Shown here: one piece after another, positions 58,979 to 64,000 of the stretch
Layout: every line of letters begins with the position of its first letter
Numbering within the stretch: the first letter of the stretch is position 1
DNA from: Xylanibacter muris
GTDB lineage: Bacteria > Bacteroidota > Bacteroidia > Bacteroidales > Bacteroidaceae
Length of the DNA stretch: 64,000 nucleotides
NCBI RefSeq assembly: GCF_013166605.1
Contig: NZ_JABKKF010000006.1
Coordinates: 1-64,000, forward strand
Direction of reading: 5' to 3'
Notes under the pieces: model-generated
Database searches by the model: none
The model's input: only the letters and a program-made list of their open reading frames with translations
Told to the model about the DNA's origin: nothing
Position numbers and translations under genes: made by a program

Positions 58979-60301
58979 CTACAACCCACCGTAATAGGTG
59001 ATAAACCGGCGTTCGATGAAAAACAGTTCATTGTCCACGTATGCCCTGCGCTCCGTCCAGTTGCCCTGTGCGTCGGCCTTCACGCCTTTTATCTCCGCGT
59101 CGTAATACCATCCGTCGCCGCCGTATTGAAGGTCCATGTTTATGTGCGTTGGCGATGTCGGGTTGTCACCGTATGTATAGGTCATTCCATCGCCCTCTCC
59201 TTCTCCATTAATCATGAAGGGTGGAAAGTACTCATAGAATGACTGCGCGGGCATGTGTCTGTTCATATCGAAGTTGTACATCCCGTCAATGCTGCCGGCA
59301 CCTATTTCTTTAAGTTCCCAGTCTCCGGAGTACGAGATGCTGTAGTTTGAAATCTTGCGCTTGTAGTCGGCGGTAAAGTCCTGATCATATCGTGTTCCTT
59401 TCACATTAATGATATCTCCGCTTTGAACAAACTGGTATCCGGCAATCTTCTTGCCGTTGCCGTCACGTCTGACGACGCTATTCAAGTCTCCCGACGGCGA
59501 GAACATGCATTCGTATGCGAAGTTGCAGATTGGTGCCTCCGTTCCGTCCAAAAGAGTTTTGGGATATGCGCGGACAATCTTCATCGTTTTCACATCGCCG
59601 CGGAGCATGAAAAGGCTGCGCTCCGTCAGTTTCGGTTCGCTGACCGCTGTTGTCTCTTCCTGCGGCCCGAACGACCAGATGGGCGTGTAAAGACTGCCGT
59701 CCTCACCTACGAAGAGGAAATCCCCCTCCCCGTCTATCTTGCAGTCGTCCGTCAGCTGGTCCTTGACGGGCACGTCGCCGTAGTAAGGATATGGCATGTG
59801 GGTGAGGAGCACGCCTTCGCCGTATGGCAAGCCCACGTACGTCCAACTTGTCTGCGCACGCATGCCGCCGAATTGCTCTAAGTCCGAGTAGTCCGTGATG
59901 CTCAGTATTACATAGCCGTCTCTCTCCTTGAGCGTAGCCAAAGAATAGCCGTTGTCGTACATGTTCGAATTGCCCAGGTAGTTGCTCCCGAGAAACCTGC
60001 GCGAGAAGTTCGTGGTCTTCACCTCCCTGACGAACTGCTTTGACACGTATCCATACTTTTTATCGTGCCAGAAACCTATCCATCCGTCCTTGTCCTCATG
60101 TACGAGAAAACTGTTCCCCTCGCCGACCGTGTGTATAACCTTGCCCGTCACGGGACTTTCCCTCATGTTCACATTCTTCCCTGTCACGGTATATAGTTTC
60201 TGCTGTGCCGAAGCCGTAAAACCGATGCAAAGCAGTATCCCGCAAAATGCCATCACTCTCCTTGCCATGACGTACGTTATCGATGTCCTCATACGTATCA
60301 T
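58979..60301 (-). CDS. secreted SH3-domain protein of unknown function
   Basis: 440 aa. The signal peptide is more natural from the internal MARRVMAFCGILLCIGFTASAQ (residue 12) than from the first ATG. Residues about 35-95 form a bacterial SH3 domain (YTVTGKNVNMRESPVTGKVIHTVGEG ... KYGYVSKQFVREV), which usually binds peptidoglycan or peptides. The remaining 340 residues are beta-rich and not recognised. It overlaps the lipoprotein gene upstream by 4 bp. No regulator or enzyme motif is seen. The codon use is richer in GC than its neighbours, which may point to a different origin. Confidence 0.7.
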   Translation of the reverse strand: MIRMRTSITYVMARRVMAFCGILLCIGFTASAQQKLYTVTGKNVNMRESPVTGKVIHTVGEGNSFLVHEDKDGWIGFWHDKKYGYVSKQFVREVKTTNFSRRFLGSNYLGNSNMYDNGYSLATLKERDGYVILSITDYSDLEQFGGMRAQTSWTYVGLPYGEGVLLTHMPYPYYGDVPVKDQLTDDCKIDGEGDFLFVGEDGSLYTPIWSFGPQEETTAVSEPKLTERSLFMLRGDVKTMKIVRAYPKTLLDGTEAPICNFAYECMFSPSGDLNSVVRRDGNGKKIAGYQFVQSGDIINVKGTRYDQDFTADYKRKISNYSISYSGDWELKEIGAGSIDGMYNFDMNRHMPAQSFYEYFPPFMINGEGEGDGMTYTYGDNPTSPTHINMDLQYGGDGWYYDAEIKGVKADAQGNWTERRAYVDNELFFIERRFITYYGGL

Positions 60302-60768
60302 TGTTTATCCGTTTGTGAATTTTCCTTCCCCATCATTCTTACACTGCCGTTCAACTGTCCGTCGGACGACACCTCTCCGGTGAGCACAAGCGAATCACCG
60401 TCAGTCCTGCAAAGGCGCAACTTCCATTCATCCTTCTGCTCTATATGCTTGTTACTTCCATTCGGAAGAATAAAATTACGGCTGTGTTCGCCCGTAAGCA
60501 CCATCGTGCTGTCGGCCTCGATATTTCCTTTCAACAGAAGCCTGTCATCTGGCGAGGAAAGCATCGAAACCATCATTGAACAGTATTCAGCTCTTACGCT
60601 TCCGGGAATGCTGTCCCACTGCAACCTCATGCTGACGTCGAAAAAATCCAGCACCTTGCAATCGAACTCCACTTCGTGCACCGGAGGAGGCGCTTCACCG
60701 CAACCTACGGCCATTGCAGCCATAAGCCACAAAGCCCCGGCCTGCTTTTTGAAAATACTTCTTTTCAT
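60298..60768 (-). CDS. small lipoprotein of unknown function
   Basis: 156 aa from the ATG at 60768, chosen because it yields a lipoprotein signal (KRSIFKKQAGALWLMAAMAVGC) with a cysteine lipobox AVGC; an in-frame ATG 12 codons upstream exists. The mature chain is beta-rich (STMVLTGEHSRNFILPNGSNK). It belongs to no family I recognise. Its stop overlaps the SH3 protein start by 4 bp, so the two are likely cotranscribed and may act together at the cell surface. Confidence 0.6.
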   Translation of the reverse strand: MKRSIFKKQAGALWLMAAMAVGCGEAPPPVHEVEFDCKVLDFFDVSMRLQWDSIPGSVRAEYCSMMVSMLSSPDDRLLLKGNIEADSTMVLTGEHSRNFILPNGSNKHIEQKDEWKLRLCRTDGDSLVLTGEVSSDGQLNGSVRMMGKENSQTDKQ

Positions 60769-60804
60769 GATATTAAATATTAATAAAAAAAGGCGTGCAA
60801 CCAT

Positions 60805-61501
60805 TCTTTCCGCTTGCTTTCATTCATGGTTACCGCCAAGTGACCTTATCTCCCACAAGCACAGAATAGTCCACGCCCCATGAGCGTGAACTTTCAGTCT
60901 GCTTGTCCTCGGAGATGAATATTGGCGGTATTCTGAATGAAGAGAACAAGAGCTAAAAGCTCAATATATATTTATATGTTCGTTTTCAAGTTTCAGTGAA
61001 TGGATACGCTCTTTTAGGTTTGTTGTTTGTGCCGCATTTTCTTTCCGTGCGGCGTTGTTTGTTTAACTTAAACCTGCGGGTTGCAGCTCTTCCGGGCGTA
61101 CAAAATCCCCTTGCGTTCCGTTCGTTTCTGTCTGTTCCTATGACCTCCTTTTTTGATATTATTACTGTATATTGATAATACAATGCAAAAGTAATTCCTT
61201 TTCATGAAAAACAAGAAGACTTAATGTAGAAAATATGCAAATTGCGATATACATTTTTCTACCGGATGATATCAAACTGCCAATTAATGGCAGGCTATGA
61301 AAGAAGATATCTGCAACAAACAACAATTATATTCTTATGCTTCCTTGATTTCTTGCAAATAAGTACAGATTATATTGACAATTACTTTAAAAAGTATGCA
61401 AAATAAGTTACAAGTTCATTAAAACAATTGAATAAATATGTCAAATTATCTGTTTTTTCATTTTTTTGTAGTAATTTTGCGGATATAGAATAGAATTCAA
61501 A
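60805..61501. other. gene-free region with hairpins and two promoters
   Basis: About 700 bp. Minus-strand TACTTTTG at 61193-61186 may start a transcript toward the lipoprotein/SH3 pair (leader of about 400 nt). Hairpins: GAGCT-AAA-AGCTC near 60950, GCCGCA/TGCGGC around 61031-61052, and CTGCCA-ATTAA-TGGCAG at 61277-61293. A plus-strand promoter element TAATTTTG at 61472-61479 drives the following operon. No gene is supported by composition. Confidence 0.45.
61472..61479 (+). promoter_or_regulatory. promoter of the GNAT-like/IbrA-like/IbrB-like operon
   Basis: TAATTTTG matches TAnnTTTG, 23 bp before the ATG at 61502. T-rich stretches lie upstream but no clear TTG at -33. Confidence 0.55.
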
Positions 61502-61906
61502 ATGAAAATAATCAACCTCAAAGGAACTGATGAACGACTGTACGGATTAGTGGCACGTTTGATTATGAATCCGGCAGTGTTACGCCAAAACAACAACTAT
61601 CCATTCAGGACTTCTCTGAGACACACATGGTATATTGCCATGGACGGAGACGCGGTCATAGGATTTCTCCCTGTGAAGGATATGCGTCCGGGACTATATC
61701 TTGACAATTATTACATCAAAGGAGATAACGCACAGACATTAAGCTGTTTACTTAAATATCTCATATCCGATTCCGACCAAAATATTACGGCAATGGTTCA
61801 CACCAGACATGCGGACATTTTCCGTCAACACGGTTTTATCTCTTATAAGAAATGGACAAAATATGAGAAAATGCAGTATCACAATATAATATGTAAAGAG
61901 AAATAA
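61502..61906 (+). CDS. small GNAT-like protein
   Basis: 134 aa. The pattern resembles a short N-acetyltransferase: a strand IAMDGDAVIGFLPVKDMRPGLYLDNYYIKG and a later HTRHADIFRQHGFISYKKWTKYEKM, which has the usual GNAT close. The acetyl-CoA loop is weak, so the activity is uncertain. It is the first gene of a tight operon: its stop overlaps the start of the next gene by one base. I do not recognise a named family. Confidence 0.6.
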   Translation: MKIINLKGTDERLYGLVARLIMNPAVLRQNNNYPFRTSLRHTWYIAMDGDAVIGFLPVKDMRPGLYLDNYYIKGDNAQTLSCLLKYLISDSDQNITAMVHTRHADIFRQHGFISYKKWTKYEKMQYHNIICKEK

Positions 61907-63204
61907 TGATACATAGGCTAAATGTATATGACGCCGTGGAAGAACGGCTGAAGATTATCTTTGAGAATTTTGACTATGTCTATGTGTCATTTTCAGGAGG
62001 CAAGGACAGTGGTGTCCTACTGAATCTTTGTGTCGACTACATACGCAAAAACTTACCGGAACGCAAACTCGGTATACTGCATTTGGATTATGAAGCACAA
62101 TACCGGCATACGACAGAGTTTGTACAGAGCAGACTGACCGCGGACAGCGACATTCTTGAGGTTTATCACTGCTGCGTGCCTTTCAAAGTCGCAACCTGCA
62201 CATCCATGTACCAATCTTATTGGAGACCATGGGAAGAATCAAAACGTGATATATGGGTACGTAATATGCCTCCTCATTGCTATACGGCCAAAGACTTCAG
62301 CTTTTTCTGCGACGATCTGTGGGATTACGAATTCCAGAATCTTTTCGCACCATGGCTTCGCAAACAGAAAAAATGTCAAAGGATATGTTGTCTCGTGGGC
62401 ATACGGACACAAGAAAGCCTAAACCGTTGGCGCACCATACACAGTGAAAAGAACCACAGGCATTTAGGACACTACAAATGGACCCATCGCATGGAAAAAC
62501 ATATATACAACGCCTATCCGATTTACGATTGGAAAACTTCCGATATATGGATAGCCAATGGAAAATTCAAATGGAAATACAACCACCTTTATGACCTTTA
62601 CTATCAGGCTGGAATACCAATAGGCAGACAAAGAGTGGCAAGTCCGTTTATATCACCGGCCATTTCCACACTTTCAATATATCGCATAATTGATCCGGAC
62701 ACATGGGGAAAAATGCTCAGCCGCGTCAACGGGGTGAATTTTGCAGGCATATACGGAAAAACCCTCGCCATGGGATGGAAGACAATAAAATGTCCGCAAG
62801 GATTTTCCTGGAAAAAATACATGGAGTTCCTTCTCGAGACCTTACCCGAAGAGGCACGGAGAAACTACAAGGAAAAACTAAGGGTGAGTATCCGGTTCTG
62901 GCGCGAACGGGGAGGATGCATGGACGAGAAAACAATACAGAAACTACAGAAACGCGGCATACCTATACAAGTATGTCAAACAACGGCATATCACACAAAC
63001 AAGCTGCCTGTAAGAATGGAGTATCTCGATGATATAGACATAGAGGAATTCAAGGAAATACCTACATATAAAAGAATGTGTATCTGCATACTGAAAAATG
63101 ACCATATATGCAAGTATATGGGATTCAGCCTTACAAAGAAAGAAAAAGAAATAAAAGAAAAAGTGATGAAGAAATACAAATCTATCCAACATGCAAAATT
63201 ATAA
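61906..63204 (+). CDS. IbrA-like PAPS-reductase-family protein (DUF3440)
   Basis: 432 aa. An ATP pyrophosphatase-type PP-loop SFSGGKDSGVLL (about 27-40) defines the PAPS reductase/sulfurylase-like fold. Additional conserved parts: LGILHLDYEAQYRHTTEFVQ, VRNMPPHCYTAKDFSFF, CCLVGIRTQESLNRWRTI and SPAISTLSIYR. These are the family signatures of IbrA/DUF3440 proteins found with IbrB in accessory regions and prophages. Suggested roles include activation of other genes and nucleic-acid modification. The last 14 bases overlap the following gene. Confidence 0.85.
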   Translation: MIHRLNVYDAVEERLKIIFENFDYVYVSFSGGKDSGVLLNLCVDYIRKNLPERKLGILHLDYEAQYRHTTEFVQSRLTADSDILEVYHCCVPFKVATCTSMYQSYWRPWEESKRDIWVRNMPPHCYTAKDFSFFCDDLWDYEFQNLFAPWLRKQKKCQRICCLVGIRTQESLNRWRTIHSEKNHRHLGHYKWTHRMEKHIYNAYPIYDWKTSDIWIANGKFKWKYNHLYDLYYQAGIPIGRQRVASPFISPAISTLSIYRIIDPDTWGKMLSRVNGVNFAGIYGKTLAMGWKTIKCPQGFSWKKYMEFLLETLPEEARRNYKEKLRVSIRFWRERGGCMDEKTIQKLQKRGIPIQVCQTTAYHTNKLPVRMEYLDDIDIEEFKEIPTYKRMCICILKNDHICKYMGFSLTKKEKEIKEKVMKKYKSIQHAKL

Positions 63205-63715
63205 AAGTCCTGTATATAATGTCATAGCTGTGCCTATAGAGAAAATTGTGGCAAACAACTATAATCCAAACATGGTGGCACCACCGGAAATGAAACTGTT
63301 AGAACTCTCAATATGGGAGGACGGCTACACAATGCCATGCGTATGCTATTACATAAAAGAAAGTGACCAATACGAAATTGTAGACGGATTTCACCGATAT
63401 ATGGTAATGAAGACTTCAAAACGGATACGTGAACGGGAAAAAGGCATGCTGCCGGTATCGGTCATAGAAAAGGACCTGTCAAACCGTATGGCATCAACAA
63501 TCCGCCACAATAGGGCACGGGGCATGCATAACGTGGAACTGATGAGCAATATTGTCAGCGAATTAAGCCGTGCAGGCATGTCTGACCAATGGATTATGCG
63601 AAATATAGGAATGGACAAAGATGAGCTCCTACGCCTTAAACAAATTTCCGGACTGGCCGAGCTGTTTGCAAATAAGGAATTCGGGATGTCGGATGATTGG
63701 AAAGAATGCGACTGA
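63191..63715 (+). CDS. IbrB-like ParB/sulfiredoxin-fold protein
   Basis: 174 aa. N-terminal ParB/Srx fold (about 10-85): VPIEKIVANNYNPNMVAPPEMKLL, then YEIVDGFHRYMVMK with the DGFHR nucleotide-binding motif. The C-terminal helical part ends with a helix-turn-helix-like segment (AGMSDQWIMRNIGMDKDELLRLKQISG). IbrB-type proteins always accompany IbrA-type PAPS reductases. It overlaps that gene by 14 bp, so the pair is translationally coupled. Biochemical function is not established. Confidence 0.85.
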   Translation: MQNYKSPVYNVIAVPIEKIVANNYNPNMVAPPEMKLLELSIWEDGYTMPCVCYYIKESDQYEIVDGFHRYMVMKTSKRIREREKGMLPVSVIEKDLSNRMASTIRHNRARGMHNVELMSNIVSELSRAGMSDQWIMRNIGMDKDELLRLKQISGLAELFANKEFGMSDDWKECD

Positions 63716-63792
63716 CCATCTATCGCAAAAAAATCCAAACAACATTAAATGAATGATATCTGTTAAAAGGGACCTCGTTTCAACCTCACATG

Positions 63793-64000
63793 TGTAATAA
63801 AAATTCGCAAGGCTTTCTTATTCCATTTCCTAACTTTGCACAAAACACATAACAATCTAATATTCAACATGTTAGCTACAACCAAAAATATTCCGAAAAT
63901 GAATGGCCTGTTCATGCTTGATGAATAGGCCATTCACGGTCGATGAACATGCCATTCATTGAACATGAACAGGCTATTCATCGGAAGAGAATTTTACATC
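63793..64000. repeat. intergenic element, copy B, with four tandem 22-bp units
   Basis: Units lie at 63899-63920, 63921-63942, 63943-63964 and 63965-63986, followed by GAGAATTTTACAT. TGTAATAAAAATTC lies 106 bp upstream at 63793-63806, the same offset as in copy A at 8994. Unit cores are of the type TGAATAGGCCATTCA. Units 1 and 2 are complementary over 14 bp with one wobble. A -7 element TAACTTTG (63831-63838) and a short frame (ATG at 63869, 19 codons) lie within the element, unlike in copy A. It may continue past the window edge. Confidence 0.85.

Noticed and set aside
60986..61183. Minus-strand frame of 65 codons in the gap before the GNAT-like gene
   Set aside because: Arg/Lys/Thr-rich chance translation across a GC hairpin; starts almost on the -7 element.
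63869..63928. 19-codon frame in copy B of the 22-bp element
   Set aside because: Absent from copy A, so likely not a conserved peptide; reported only as part of the element.

Overview
The window looks like a chromosomal segment of a Bacteroidota bacterium, most likely order Bacteroidales and probably Prevotellaceae. The support is the Bacteroidota promoter signature (TAnnTTTG at -7) in front of most transcription units, weak Shine-Dalgarno sites, moderate to low GC, Bacteroidales-specific families (DUF3256-, DUF4296- and DUF4836-type proteins), a GyrA with a Prevotella-like quinolone-determining region, and a long type II-C-like Cas9. The genus is inferred, not proven.

Layout. 339-6628 (minus strand) is a complete four-gene Wadjet (JetABCD) plasmid-defence operon. 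7023-10645 holds a nitroreductase-like lipoprotein, an unusual metallo-beta-lactamase/acetyltransferase fusion, and a divergent HxlR regulator/radical SAM pair. 10810-23299 is a long minus-strand housekeeping run headed by ileS (dksA-like, lspA, DUF4296 lipoprotein, nucleoside transporter, bifunctional nuclease, rsmE, DUF4836 lipoprotein, an ABC ATPase/permease pair, DUF3256). 23992-34878 on the plus strand carries lon, tgt, an LptF/G permease, a DEAD-box helicase and sbcD-sbcC, with sbcD broken by a one-base shift in a C run. 34977-45292 on the minus strand carries a phosphohexomutase, two TPR proteins downstream of gyrA, a COG2509-type FAD oxidoreductase with a possibly structured leader, and an orphan tyrosine recombinase. 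45622-48507 is a four-domain sulfur/redox fusion protein followed by a MarR regulator.

48750-55258 is a complete type II-C CRISPR-Cas locus: tracrRNA on the minus strand, then cas9-cas1-cas2 divergently on the plus strand, a 40-bp perfect palindrome, and an array of eight full 47-bp repeats plus one truncated repeat. Each full repeat, read on the minus strand, contains TTG-N19-TATCTTTG, a good match to the Bacteroidota promoter, so every repeat appears to carry its own crRNA promoter. Next to it (55781-58469) is an overlapping two-gene module of an AlbA_2/Schlafen-like ATP-binding HTH protein and a TIR-like protein, a plausible but unnamed defence or signalling pair. Then come a secreted SH3-domain protein with a small lipoprotein, and at the right end (61502-63715) a three-gene operon of a small GNAT-like protein, an IbrA-like PAPS-reductase-family protein and an IbrB-like ParB/sulfiredoxin-fold protein.

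The most unusual unexplained structure is a class of intergenic elements made of exactly four tandem 22-bp units, each with a short dyad around AGGCC. Two homologous copies lie about 55 kb apart (9101-9188 and 63899-63986), and a third with different arms but the same design, bounded by a 17-bp perfect inverted repeat, lies between ileS and lon (23577-23685). Because 22 is not a multiple of three, they are not coding repeats. No tRNA or rRNA gene was recognised.
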